NCBI GenBank assembly: GCA_900546715.1
Contig: UREA01000001.1
Coordinates: 31,791 to 95,790, forward strand
DNA length: 64,000 nucleotides
Reading direction: 5' to 3'
Source of the DNA: an uncultured Mycoplasmatota bacterium
GTDB taxonomy: Bacteria > Bacillota_I > Bacilli_A > RF39 > UBA660
The notes beneath the pieces are model-generated. The model ran no database searches and was not told the DNA's origin. It saw only the letters and a program-made list of their open reading frames with translations. The translations under genes were made by a program, and so were the position numbers. Below are positions 41,280 through 50,538 of the stretch, one piece after another. Positions within the stretch are counted from its first letter, which is position 1. Each line of letters starts with the position of its first letter.

Positions 41280-42068
41280 CTAAATGCCCATCATTTGTAC
41301 AACTGCTAAAATAAGTAAAATCATCATTCCAAAACCAGTACATACAAGCATTTGCATTGTTTTGCTTTCCATTTTTTCAAGTCTATTTTTATATCTTGTT
41401 TCTCTTGCTTTTTGTTGAAGATTGGATATAGTTCTTGAAAATGTTAATATTTGTTCTTGTTTTCTTTCTTGTCTACCTAAACTAAGTCTATATAAAAGCC
41501 GCATCATTCGCATTGAATCTCTAACTGGATAACGTCTTGCAAATTGCATATAAGGCTCTATTGTATCATCACCAGCATTTATAGCATCAACCATTTCTTG
41601 AAGTCCATCTTTAAATATTTCTGGAGCATCAGCCATTGATTTACCTATTGCAACAGGAACAGTATAATGTTGAATAAGTATTTCCATGTTTTTTAAGTAA
41701 TGCGGTAGCATTGAATCTATTTCATGCATATGTCTAGTATAATATTTTTTTAAATCATTATATTGCATTTTAAAGACAAAATATCCAACAACAAATATAA
41801 ATAATATAACAATTGAACTTAAGTTTTGAATAGATATAAATAAACCTAATACCATAATAATTAAAGCATTTTTAATTCTTTTATTAAACATTATATCCGT
41901 ATTTACATTATTACCATATCTAGCTCTTAAGTAAAAATCATAATCACTTTCCTTTAATTTTAAGAAAAGCATTTGATTATCACTAATAAGTTGGTTGATA
42001 TTTATTTGTCCCCCAACAGTCATAACCACAAAAACTATAACTGCAATAATAATTATTTCTATTTGCAT
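41280..42068 (-). CDS. tadC: TadC-like inner-membrane pilus protein
   Basis: A 262-residue membrane protein of the type II secretion F fold (platform protein). It has an N-terminal helix, a second pair around residues 75-120, a cytoplasmic helical bundle (LPHYLKNMEILIQHYTVPVAIGKSMADAPEIF...MMRLLYRLSLGRQERK) and a C-terminal helix (MLVCTGFGMMILLILAVVQMMGI). TadB and TadC together form the platform turned by the CpaF ATPase. The ATG overlaps the TadB stop by one base. Confidence 0.75.
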   Translation of the reverse strand: MQIEIIIIAVIVFVVMTVGGQININQLISDNQMLFLKLKESDYDFYLRARYGNNVNTDIMFNKRIKNALIIMVLGLFISIQNLSSIVILFIFVVGYFVFKMQYNDLKKYYTRHMHEIDSMLPHYLKNMEILIQHYTVPVAIGKSMADAPEIFKDGLQEMVDAINAGDDTIEPYMQFARRYPVRDSMRMMRLLYRLSLGRQERKQEQILTFSRTISNLQQKARETRYKNRLEKMESKTMQMLVCTGFGMMILLILAVVQMMGI

Positions 42069-42973
42069 TATTCCACCCCTACATCTTCATTATAGTATTT
42101 TTCACCACTAAGTAAGAAAAACGCATTCAAGATAACAATTGCATGAAGTATTACTTGGACATACCATATTTCAATAAGTTCCAAATAATTTTCTTCACCT
42201 AACATAAAACGCATTACAACTACAAGTAAATATAGCATAACTCCAAATTTAATAAATCTACCATGGAAGTTTTTTCTATCCATTTGGTCACGATAAACGC
42301 CTTCAACTAAAGCATCGATATCCATTGCCATATTTTCTAAAGCTTCTCCAGAATCTCTTGCCCCTTCTTTAGTGATTTGTAAGAATAATTGATGCATATT
42401 CTTAACCATATAAAATGGATATTTATTATTAAAATACTCAATTGATTCATCAATTGTACCATTTTGATAAGACATCTCAATCATTTTTTTAACATCACTA
42501 ACAACTGGTTCTTCAAGTATTCCTGAGTTTGCTACTCCTTCAAGTGATTTAACAAAACTTTGAGTTGTATTAAATTCCATGATTACATTTGTTGTATAAG
42601 TTTGAATTTGTTCAAATATATATTCACTATATACTCTTTGCAAGCGTAAATATGCCAGATATGGTATTACAGCAATTGATGCAATACTATAAACTAATGC
42701 CCAAGTTATACTATAAAAATAAAAGTAACCAACTAACGCCGCGAAGCCACCGATTAGGGCAACTTGAGCAACATATTGTCTTGGAGTATATTCTTGCCCT
42801 AATTCTTTAGCTTTTTCTCTTACCATTTTAAAAGAATAAGGAGCATATTTATCATAAATTCTCTCTACATTACCAGCAACATAATTATAAACTCCTTCTT
42901 GAGGATTTTTCCGATAAATTAATACAAATATGGCAATACCAAGAAGTAGTATTAATTCTAACATTGTACTCAT
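42068..42973 (-). CDS. tadB: TadB-like inner-membrane pilus protein
   Basis: A 301-residue type II secretion F-fold protein with helices near residues 5-20, 75-115, 228-250 and 268-290 and a central bundle (TTNVIMEFNTTQSFVKSLEGVANSGILEEPVVSDVKKMIEMSYQNGTIDESIEYFNNKYPFYMVKNMHQLFLQI). The central GxxxxALExMAMDIDAL-like stretch is typical of the family. It lies 15 bases after the CpaF gene and one base from TadC, so the three form the motor core. Confidence 0.75.
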   Translation of the reverse strand: MSTMLELILLLGIAIFVLIYRKNPQEGVYNYVAGNVERIYDKYAPYSFKMVREKAKELGQEYTPRQYVAQVALIGGFAALVGYFYFYSITWALVYSIASIAVIPYLAYLRLQRVYSEYIFEQIQTYTTNVIMEFNTTQSFVKSLEGVANSGILEEPVVSDVKKMIEMSYQNGTIDESIEYFNNKYPFYMVKNMHQLFLQITKEGARDSGEALENMAMDIDALVEGVYRDQMDRKNFHGRFIKFGVMLYLLVVVMRFMLGEENYLELIEIWYVQVILHAIVILNAFFLLSGEKYYNEDVGVE

Positions 42974-42987
42974 TATATACTCCTTTC

Positions 42988-44133
42988 TTACAAGCTTTCA
43001 ACAGTTTGCATTTCTTTATTATCTACATCATTTATATTATAACTAGCATTTTCATAATCTTCATTAATAGATCCATCATCTTCTAGAAAATAATGTGGAT
43101 CCATCTCAACTCCTTGGGAATCTAAATATCTAAGTAAATATTTAGTTGGATTATTAAATGTTACAGTTCCATCTAAACTTTTCTTATATAATACATTAGC
43201 TCCAGCTTCATTGTTATCATCAACATAAAACTCTACAACTTCCACAATTTCTCTTTGAAATCTACCAAGCTCTTTACTCATAAATCCTTTAACATGAACA
43301 CCAAGTTGTACATATCTATGAATTGATTTTAAAAATTGATCAATATCTTGACTATTTTCAAGCAAACTATATAAACGCATTGGTATGTTATAAGCTCTAT
43401 CTGAGTGGATAGTTGATATAATATTATGCCCAGATGATATCGAGTTACGTACAGCTGTAACAGCTTCAGCAGAACGAACTTCGGATAACAATATCCAACG
43501 AGGATTTTGCCGCATACAAGTGACTAATACATCTGAGTATGATGCTATATTATTAGTCTTCATAGCAACAATGTCCCTGTGAGGAAATATTTTATCCAAG
43601 TGTAGTTCTAGTGTATCTTCTATTGTTATAATTTTTTCATCTTCTTTAGTATGACTAGCTAAATATTTAACAAGTTCTGTTTTACCACTACCAGTTTCTC
43701 CACTTACTATAATATTACAATGTCCTGTAACACAAGTCATTAAAAATTCATGTAAGTTTTCTGTTAAATATTGTTCATTTAACAATTTTTCTTTATTCAA
43801 ACGGATTTTGGCAGGAGTTTTTCTAATTAAACAAGCAATACCATTAGTAGCTATTGAATCATGCACAAAGTTAAGACGAAGTTCTGCTGATTCAGCATCC
43901 AAAAAAGGATGAGCCATATTAAATGTTTTACCCATTACATTAGAACATTGAAAGGCAAGTTTCTCCATTAAAGCATTATTTATCTCTGGCCTTTCAACCC
44001 GATATACACCTTTATCAAGAGTTTTTAGCCATACTTGACCACCATTGGAATAAGAAATATCGGTGATATTATCTTCTTCTAAAAACTCTTTTAAAGGCCC
44101 AAAATCTAATTGTGAAAATATTGCATCATTCAC
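42988..44133 (-). CDS. cpaF: CpaF/TadA-type secretion ATPase
   Basis: A 381-residue ATPase that powers pilus assembly. Walker A is IIVSGETGSGKTELVKYLA (about residue 138). The Walker B/Asp box region is ITIEDTLELHL, followed by ILLSEVRSAEA and the histidine box ISSGHNIISTIHSDRAYNIPMRLY. The N-terminal part is short compared with canonical TadA (about 420-470), as in Gram-positive CpaF proteins. Its position in front of TadB and TadC and after CpaB is the usual core order. Good evidence that a Tad-like machine is encoded. Confidence 0.92.
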   Translation of the reverse strand: MNDAIFSQLDFGPLKEFLEEDNITDISYSNGGQVWLKTLDKGVYRVERPEINNALMEKLAFQCSNVMGKTFNMAHPFLDAESAELRLNFVHDSIATNGIACLIRKTPAKIRLNKEKLLNEQYLTENLHEFLMTCVTGHCNIIVSGETGSGKTELVKYLASHTKEDEKIITIEDTLELHLDKIFPHRDIVAMKTNNIASYSDVLVTCMRQNPRWILLSEVRSAEAVTAVRNSISSGHNIISTIHSDRAYNIPMRLYSLLENSQDIDQFLKSIHRYVQLGVHVKGFMSKELGRFQREIVEVVEFYVDDNNEAGANVLYKKSLDGTVTFNNPTKYLLRYLDSQGVEMDPHYFLEDDGSINEDYENASYNINDVDNKEMQTVESL

Positions 44134-44154
44134 TTGATTCCACCCCTTTATTTA

Positions 44155-44940
44155 TTATTCATTTACTCTTGATGATGTTGGTTGATATAAACTTTCAACT
44201 AATTGTCTTAATAAGTCATTAGAATAACTTACTTCTTTACCAGCAACAGTATACATTTTATTTCTAGGAACCGGTACTATTTCAAATCCTCTTTCATCTA
44301 AAACATTTAAATAAGTAAACATTTCATCAGTTACCGCAAAAGATAGTCTAGCAGGACTTCTATTAGTTGCATCATCAAATACATTCAATCCATCTCCATC
44401 TTTTACTTCTAAAACATCTATACTATTTATAAATTCATCATATATTCTTCTATTAGTTTCTGGATCATTACCATAAATCCATAAATCAATTTTATCACCT
44501 GGATAAATTGAATTAGCATAAGTAGCTTCCATATCAACCGGTAACCAATAAATAGTATATCCATCAGGAATATTATCAAAATCAGTTTGTGATACTACTT
44601 CTCTAGTTACTACTTGATCACCATAAAACATTGCACCAGCAGGAATAGAAGTTCCTTTATTAACATAATAACCAATTAATTGACTTGAACTAGTAATAAC
44701 ACTACCAGCATTATTTAAAAAGCTTTTATTTACTTCAACATATTCAATATCATCAGCAGTTATATATTCAGTTGCTAAGATATTTCTTGCAGCAACAGGC
44801 ACTCTAACAGGATTTATAGCGTTCTCCAAAGTCATATTATAGAAAAACCACAAAAGTATAACACCAGCAATAACAGCAATTATTGTTATAGTATTTCTAT
44901 TCATTAAAACTTTTCTAATTCCATTTATTAATCCAGCCAT
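44155..44940 (-). CDS. cpaB: CpaB/SAF-domain pilus protein, copy 2
   Basis: A 261-residue protein with an N-terminal membrane helix (about 15-35) and a SAF domain (RVPVAARNILATEYITADDIEYVEV, NKGTSIPAGAMFYGDQVV), followed by a second alpha/beta part (YANSIYPGDKIDLWIYGND). CpaB/FlgA-type SAF proteins sit in the periplasm or on the cell surface of Tad systems. Copy 1 is directly upstream, with a one-base overlap at 44940. The two proteins are similar along their length, an internal tandem duplication. Confidence 0.85.
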   Translation of the reverse strand: MAGLINGIRKVLMNRNTITIIAVIAGVILLWFFYNMTLENAINPVRVPVAARNILATEYITADDIEYVEVNKSFLNNAGSVITSSSQLIGYYVNKGTSIPAGAMFYGDQVVTREVVSQTDFDNIPDGYTIYWLPVDMEATYANSIYPGDKIDLWIYGNDPETNRRIYDEFINSIDVLEVKDGDGLNVFDDATNRSPARLSFAVTDEMFTYLNVLDERGFEIVPVPRNKMYTVAGKEVSYSNDLLRQLVESLYQPTSSRVNE

Positions 44941-45749
44941 TATTCCACCTCTGTAGGGGTATCTTCAGTAGTACTACTACCACTACTATAATTTCCACCC
45001 ATATCTTGAACATTTTGTAATATTAAATTAATTAATTGTTCATTATCGTATTCTGTAGCTCCCGCATCTTCCGTATATTGTTGATTTCTTGGAACAGGAA
45101 CAACATCCATATTAGATGATCTTTCTGCAAGTTTTAAATAACGATATAAATCAGTTGGAACAGCAAACAATAAGAAGTCTGCTTCTCTACCACTAGTTAC
45201 ATCAAATACATTTTGACCAGCAGAATCTCTTACCGCTAAAACTTCAATACTAGAAATAAATTCTCCAAATATTACTCTACCAGTAGTAGGATCTGTTGAT
45301 TTAATCCATAAATCAATTCTATCACCTGGATATATTGAATTAGCATATGTAGTTGTTTCATTTACTGGTAATTGATATATTGTATATCCATCTGGTATTT
45401 CTTCAAATACAGCATTAGGTAAATCTTCCTTTTCTACAACTTGATTACCATAGAAAAGTCCACCTTCAGGAATTGATGTACCAGTAGTTACATATTTACC
45501 AATAAGTTCACTTGTACTTGTAATAATATCAGCATCACTTAGAAAACTACTACTAATATTAACCATTTCAATATCATCAGCTGTTATTTCTTCAGTTGGT
45601 GATATATCTCTTGTTGCAACTGGCACTCTAGTAGGGTTTATCGCGTTATTAACGCGATACATATAAAACCCTACTAAAACTGCAACACCAGCAACAATAC
45701 CTAAAATTGTAACTGTAGTTCTATTAATTACAAATTTTTTAAATCCCAT
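44940..45749 (-). CDS. cpaB: CpaB/SAF-domain pilus protein, copy 1
   Basis: A 269-residue paralogue of the next gene. Membrane helix about 11-31, SAF domain RVPVATRDISPTEEITADDIEMVNI and TTGTSIPEGGLFYGNQVV, then YANSIYPGDRIDLWIKSTD and VLAVRDSAGQNVFDV. The C-terminus is Ser/Thr-rich (SSGSSTTEDTPTEVE). Two copies in tandem may form a heteromeric ring in place of the missing outer-membrane secretin. Confidence 0.85.
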   Translation of the reverse strand: MGFKKFVINRTTVTILGIVAGVAVLVGFYMYRVNNAINPTRVPVATRDISPTEEITADDIEMVNISSSFLSDADIITSTSELIGKYVTTGTSIPEGGLFYGNQVVEKEDLPNAVFEEIPDGYTIYQLPVNETTTYANSIYPGDRIDLWIKSTDPTTGRVIFGEFISSIEVLAVRDSAGQNVFDVTSGREADFLLFAVPTDLYRYLKLAERSSNMDVVPVPRNQQYTEDAGATEYDNEQLINLILQNVQDMGGNYSSGSSTTEDTPTEVE

Positions 45750-45764
45750 TTTTATCCTCCGTAA

Positions 45765-46175
45765 TTATTCTAATTTATTTCCTTCAACAATTGAATCTAT
45801 TCTTTCTACCATATCAAATTGTGTAGCATCTCCAACAACACTTATTGCTCTACTCTTAGTTTTTATCTCAACACTAGCCTTAGGTGGAGCTTCATAAACT
45901 CCATAAAAGCTTACAGTATAGTCAGTTGCTAAAGAAGTAGTTTCGGCAAATCTTCTTAAAAATGATTCATAGAATTTTTCTTTATTTATTCTTATTTCTC
46001 CAAATTTACGATAATAAGAATAATCTATTGCATCTACCATTGCCGCTTCATTAATTTCTTTAAGTAGATAATAATCTTGGGTACTAGTAGTTGTTAAGTT
46101 TTGTACTAACATCATTATTACTACAATAAATATACCAAGTAATATTAACCAATATGCCCAATATGAATCTTTCAT
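45765..46175 (-). CDS. Minor pseudopilin-like protein (MKDS start)
   Basis: A 136-residue protein with start MKDSYWAYWLILLGIFIVVIMMLVQNL, i.e. short polar start then one membrane helix, like the other pseudopilin-type genes of the operon. The outer part (YYLLKEINEAAMVDAIDYSYYRKFGEIRINKEKFYESFLRRFAETT) matches the DUF5411-like family as far as I can recall. About 15 bases before the CpaB gene. Probably a minor pilus component. Confidence 0.6.
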   Translation of the reverse strand: MKDSYWAYWLILLGIFIVVIMMLVQNLTTTSTQDYYLLKEINEAAMVDAIDYSYYRKFGEIRINKEKFYESFLRRFAETTSLATDYTVSFYGVYEAPPKASVEIKTKSRAISVVGDATQFDMVERIDSIVEGNKLE

Positions 46176-46185
46176 CTAATTTCAC

Positions 46186-49100
46186 CTACTTCCATGCTGG
46201 TCCACCAATTACATAGTTTTGTCCAGCGTCAGTCAATTCATCACCAACTATTTGTTCCCAATTAGGGAATGTTGTCCAATAACTATTTACATCTGATCTC
46301 TTTTCTTCAAATTCATCTACATTTGGAATTTGTTTTCTATATTCTTCATCTTCAAGTAAATAATCAATTACTTCACTATAACAATATAAATTTTTAACTG
46401 TCGTTTCACCAAATTGAGCATCTTCACAAGTTAGAGAATCATTAGCATATCCGCCATCACCTTTATCATCACCGCCGCCATCATGTAAAGCATTGTACTC
46501 TTTCAAATAACTAATAATGCTTGGCGTTAAGTTAATACTAAATGCCAATCCATTTTTATCAGTATATTTAGTACTACTATAAATTAAATCATTTTGTTCT
46601 GTAATTTCATTTATAGTTTGTTCTGCTTTTTGCGAAATCAATTCTAAACGTCCAAATTCTGTATTAACATTCCAATTATAACCATAGTCCCGACTAGGAT
46701 TAATTACTTCACTCGGACTAATAGGTTTAACATTAATTTGCAACTCATCCCAATTAAATATACAATTCAAACAAATTTCTGAACCTGTAAAGTCACAATT
46801 TGGACAATCTGGTATTTCAGTACCATCAAAATCACAGTTTGGGCAATCATCAGGTTTACAATTATTTACATAATAACATTCATAATTACCATCAAATCCG
46901 TTATTAGCATCATAGCCTAAAGCATTAGCTACACTATCAGATTCATTGTTACCATTATAATCAATTAATCTACCATAATTATCAATTCTCTTTCCACCAT
47001 TTTCAGGGTCTGCATAAAATTCTCCAAAATCTTCAAGTATCAATCTAAATGTTCCACCAAGAACAGACCTAGAAGACACAGGTAATTTATGTTCTAAGCT
47101 TTCAGTACCTTCAACCTCTGAAGCAGTTATTTTACCACTTACTTCAGATTGCCAAAATACACTTGGAGAAATATAATCTTGTGCTTTTTTAATAGACTTT
47201 CTAACAAATGATGCTTGAGAAATATTTCTAGTATCGTTATCACAAATACCTTCTCCATCGCCATCAATTTTACATAATACATAATTCTTTTCTTCAAAAA
47301 TATCAGCATATCTATTATCATATCCATATGCATAACTACCTATAACATCAGATTCTGTAATAATATTTGTTTGACCAACATCATCTTCATCAAAGTTATC
47401 ATATGTTACAGAGTCTCCTTCGCATTCATATTCATTAGTTGCTGTTTCTTTACAAACCTCAACATCTACTAAATATTCATAAACACCATCTTCTTCATCT
47501 GGTACCATTACTGTATTATCAGCATTATCTTTAATTAAGTCATAATATGGTATAGTTGATTCATATTGACCATCTTGTTCATAAGTTTCATCATAATAAT
47601 ATCTTAATGTATGTGCAAAATCATAAGTCATCGTCCAACCAGTTACACATTCATTATACATACTTATATTTTCTCTATATTCTTTAACTGCTTGGTCGTA
47701 ATCAGCTTTTGCACTATCTCTATTATCTTGAACATCACTAATTTTCTTTTGATAATCAGATTCAGCTTCTGCTTCCCCTTCTACAGAATAAGTATCAGTT
47801 TCTTCATCATATACACATGTTTGATTATCACTAAATGGTGGTACTTCAGTAGTACCAGTTACTTCTTCAAATGAACCAGATTCATCTTCTTCATTCCATT
47901 CAAATGTAAAACCTGTATATTCAGTAGATTCTGTAGTAATTGTTACATTAGTTACTGTTTGTCCACCACAAGAAAATGTTTCTTCAGTTCTTTCAGCAGC
48001 TTCCAATTGTTCTAATGTTTTAATAGCTTCATTATATCTGGTTAAGGCATCTACCATATTATTTTCTATTCTTTGAATTTCTTCTAAATACGCTTCTTTA
48101 TCGATACTTTTTAATCCGTTTTCAGAGCTTTCAGAACCGTCACCACCAGTATAACAATCTTTTGCTCCTTCAATATGTGCTTTTAATTGAAAATATCCAC
48201 CACAGACTACATCATCAATTTTTGGTTGTAATATAATACCATGAGCAAACTCACCACTATTTAAAACATCCTTATAATCTTCCTTACAGAATACATCACA
48301 ATAGTCATTGTCTTTTAAACCACCATAATCATAATCTAATTGATATGTATTTCCAGCATCATCTTCATTATCAAGAATACATTTTTTAATATCTTCTGGA
48401 GCTACAATATCTGAAGTTGATTCTTCTTCGTTATCACTACAAATTGGAGTAGTTATATAAGTACCACAAACTTCTTCTCCTTCTTCACAAGGAATTTCAC
48501 CAGTTAAAGTACCTGAATTTTCAGTTTCTTGTTCTTCACCTGTTGCAAAATAAGCAATATAATTTTGAGATGGACCCAAACCAGTATTTTTTCCACCTTT
48601 TAATATAGCAATTTTATAATTAGATACACCAGTATAATCATAAGTTATAGTAAAACTTGCAGGGGTACATTCTTCATCATCACTTGCATTTTTTGATAAA
48701 GTTATTCTTAAAGTTATTGTACCACTAGCAGTTTCGCCTTCTCCTAATCCTTCTACTAAAGATTCTGCTAAATTAGTATCAGAAGCATTAGTCAAAGATT
48801 GAAATTCTCCACCATTAACAGAATATTCTAATGTAGGTTCACCATAACCTGAACCATCTAATGTAAAATTAATATTTCTTAAATATCCATTTGCTGACAT
48901 ATCGGTTATATCAAAATTAGCTGTAATAACTACTGAATCTTCATTTACTTGCGTATCATTTAAAGTAGCATTTAATGTCATACTTTCGCTTTCTGAATCT
49001 CCAGAACCGGCATTGGCAGCTGCATTTAATGCATTAACAAACAATGAATAAGCACCAGAAGTAGAACCCGACAAAGAAGCATTTGGATCGTAATTAGTAT

Positions 49101-49668
49101 ATCTAGATTGAGCCATGCTTTTAAGTGATGAATTACAATCTCCAGAAAAACTAACTAATTGACTTGTTGTACTAGAGTTTTGACATGCCCATTCAATACC
49201 AGCATTAGTAAAAGATGATGAATAAGGAACAGGTTTACCACTATAAGTAAAACTATCCAAATTAGCAATATCACCAGTCATTCCAGCAAAATTACCTACA
49301 CCATATATAAAAGTTACTAAAGCAGTTCTTTTTGATAAATAATCTGCATTACTAGACAATATTGCTGAAACAGCTGCAGCAAATCTTTGATCACTTACTG
49401 GTGTTACAATAAAACCAGAACCTTTGGTAGATACACCATGAGGGTCAATACAAAAGGCATCGTATGTACCATTTGCACCTGTTGCACTATATTGATGCGT
49501 TGTATATGAATCACTATAATATAAAGGACTAGTATAAGATAATCCTCCAATTTCACCACTTTCACTTATAGTTAAAGATTGACCTTCATCTAAATCACTA
49601 GCTTTAGCAACTCCCACAAAACTAAATAAACATGTTATTAAAATTAAACTTATTAACTTCTTTTTCAT
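46186..49668 (-). CDS. 1160-residue secreted surface protein of the Tad-like operon
   Basis: An N-terminal signal peptide (about residues 1-23, MKKKLISLILITCLFSFVGV) is followed by a domain with TYDAFCIDPHGVSTKG and IEWACQNSSTT, which recalls thioester-domain adhesins (FCID element). An Ig-like part follows (VVITANFDITDMSANGYLRNINFTLDGSGYG), then a coiled-coil-like middle (about 510-570), and a Cys-rich stretch with repeats CPNCDFDG, CPNCDFTG, CLNCIFN. No LPXTG and no C-terminal helix is seen. The secreted product may be the tip or adhesin of the pilus, though the role is inferred. It overlaps the upstream gene by four bases. Confidence 0.65.
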   Translation of the reverse strand: MKKKLISLILITCLFSFVGVAKASDLDEGQSLTISESGEIGGLSYTSPLYYSDSYTTHQYSATGANGTYDAFCIDPHGVSTKGSGFIVTPVSDQRFAAAVSAILSSNADYLSKRTALVTFIYGVGNFAGMTGDIANLDSFTYSGKPVPYSSSFTNAGIEWACQNSSTTSQLVSFSGDCNSSLKSMAQSRYTNYDPNASLSGSTSGAYSLFVNALNAAANAGSGDSESESMTLNATLNDTQVNEDSVVITANFDITDMSANGYLRNINFTLDGSGYGEPTLEYSVNGGEFQSLTNASDTNLAESLVEGLGEGETASGTITLRITLSKNASDDEECTPASFTITYDYTGVSNYKIAILKGGKNTGLGPSQNYIAYFATGEEQETENSGTLTGEIPCEEGEEVCGTYITTPICSDNEEESTSDIVAPEDIKKCILDNEDDAGNTYQLDYDYGGLKDNDYCDVFCKEDYKDVLNSGEFAHGIILQPKIDDVVCGGYFQLKAHIEGAKDCYTGGDGSESSENGLKSIDKEAYLEEIQRIENNMVDALTRYNEAIKTLEQLEAAERTEETFSCGGQTVTNVTITTESTEYTGFTFEWNEEDESGSFEEVTGTTEVPPFSDNQTCVYDEETDTYSVEGEAEAESDYQKKISDVQDNRDSAKADYDQAVKEYRENISMYNECVTGWTMTYDFAHTLRYYYDETYEQDGQYESTIPYYDLIKDNADNTVMVPDEEDGVYEYLVDVEVCKETATNEYECEGDSVTYDNFDEDDVGQTNIITESDVIGSYAYGYDNRYADIFEEKNYVLCKIDGDGEGICDNDTRNISQASFVRKSIKKAQDYISPSVFWQSEVSGKITASEVEGTESLEHKLPVSSRSVLGGTFRLILEDFGEFYADPENGGKRIDNYGRLIDYNGNNESDSVANALGYDANNGFDGNYECYYVNNCKPDDCPNCDFDGTEIPDCPNCDFTGSEICLNCIFNWDELQINVKPISPSEVINPSRDYGYNWNVNTEFGRLELISQKAEQTINEITEQNDLIYSSTKYTDKNGLAFSINLTPSIISYLKEYNALHDGGGDDKGDGGYANDSLTCEDAQFGETTVKNLYCYSEVIDYLLEDEEYRKQIPNVDEFEEKRSDVNSYWTTFPNWEQIVGDELTDAGQNYVIGGPAWK

Positions 49669-50426
49669 ACTATATCTCTCCTACGTCTAATAATTATATA
49701 AGCAGCTGTACCTCCTCCGGCAACTACTATAATTATTCCTCCAGCAATAAATACTGTTTTATGTTCAACCACAAATTCCCATATTTTTTCATACCATTTT
49801 AATTCTTCTTCTTGTTGTTCTTCACGTTCAGCAATCTCCTTAGCTATAGTTTCAGAAAACTGATCATATGTAACTTCTGGATAAGTAACATATTTTTGAC
49901 ACAAATAATAATCATCTAAACCTTCACAATATCCCAAACCATAATATAAATTATATCTAGGAATACTTAAATAAATAGTTCTTAACGTTGAGCCTTCACA
50001 ACCAGTTTCATCAGAAGCCAGTATTTCTATAGAATATTCCGTTACTTTAGGATTATATTCTATTTCATTTCCATTTTCATCAGTTAAAAACAAAGTAATC
50101 GTTCCATTATCGGTATCTTCATAAGTATAATCACGACTAAAATCATAATCTTCATTTTCTATTCTAACAATCATATTTTCATTTATATTCAAAATGTTAA
50201 TTTGAATAAATTCAGCAAGACAATAATATGGTTCATCTTCAAAACCTTCAAGAGGTGAACACCTATCTTGGTCAATTTCTTTTTCTACTATTTCATAACT
50301 TGCTTTAACATTGCCAACTTCTCTATTAAGTCGAGCTTGTTCTTCATAATTGCATATTGCTCCTACCGGAGTAATACCAAAACCAAATATTAATAATGTT
50401 AAAATTAAATATTTAAACTTAGACAT
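49665..50426 (-). CDS. Secreted protein with C-terminal membrane anchor (first pilus-operon gene)
   Basis: A 253-residue protein with a signal peptide (about 1-23, ending PVGA) and a mature part with eight cysteines. A charged stretch EIAEREEQQEEELKWYEKIWEFVVEHKT precedes a C-terminal membrane helix and RRRRDIV, which is a stop-transfer anchor. I do not recognise the fold. It is the first gene of the large operon, with a promoter at 50448-50476 and a four-base overlap with the 1160-residue gene. It may display or anchor that protein. Confidence 0.6.
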   Translation of the reverse strand: MSKFKYLILTLLIFGFGITPVGAICNYEEQARLNREVGNVKASYEIVEKEIDQDRCSPLEGFEDEPYYCLAEFIQINILNINENMIVRIENEDYDFSRDYTYEDTDNGTITLFLTDENGNEIEYNPKVTEYSIEILASDETGCEGSTLRTIYLSIPRYNLYYGLGYCEGLDDYYLCQKYVTYPEVTYDQFSETIAKEIAEREEQQEEELKWYEKIWEFVVEHKTVFIAGGIIIVVAGGGTAAYIIIRRRRDIV

Positions 50427-50447
50427 TTCGACACCTACCTATGATTT

Positions 50448-50476
50448 AGTTTACCACATATAAGTATTTTTTTCAA
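50448..50476 (-). promoter_or_regulatory. Promoter of the Tad-like operon
   Basis: On the minus strand TTGAAA (50476-50471), a 17-base spacer and TAAACT (50453-50448), the latter with an upstream TGG for an extended -10. It serves the whole pilus operon. Confidence 0.75.
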
Positions 50477-50483
50477 TTACAAA

Positions 50484-50513
50484 TTGACCGATAATATAAA
50501 AATGTGATATTAT
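50484..50513 (+). promoter_or_regulatory. Promoter of the metallophosphoesterase-like gene
   Basis: TTGACC (50484-50489), an 18-base spacer and TATTAT (50508-50513). It is divergent from, and only a few bases from, the pilus promoter. Confidence 0.7.
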
Positions 50514-50538
50514 TTAATAAATAATAAGGAAGGAAAAA

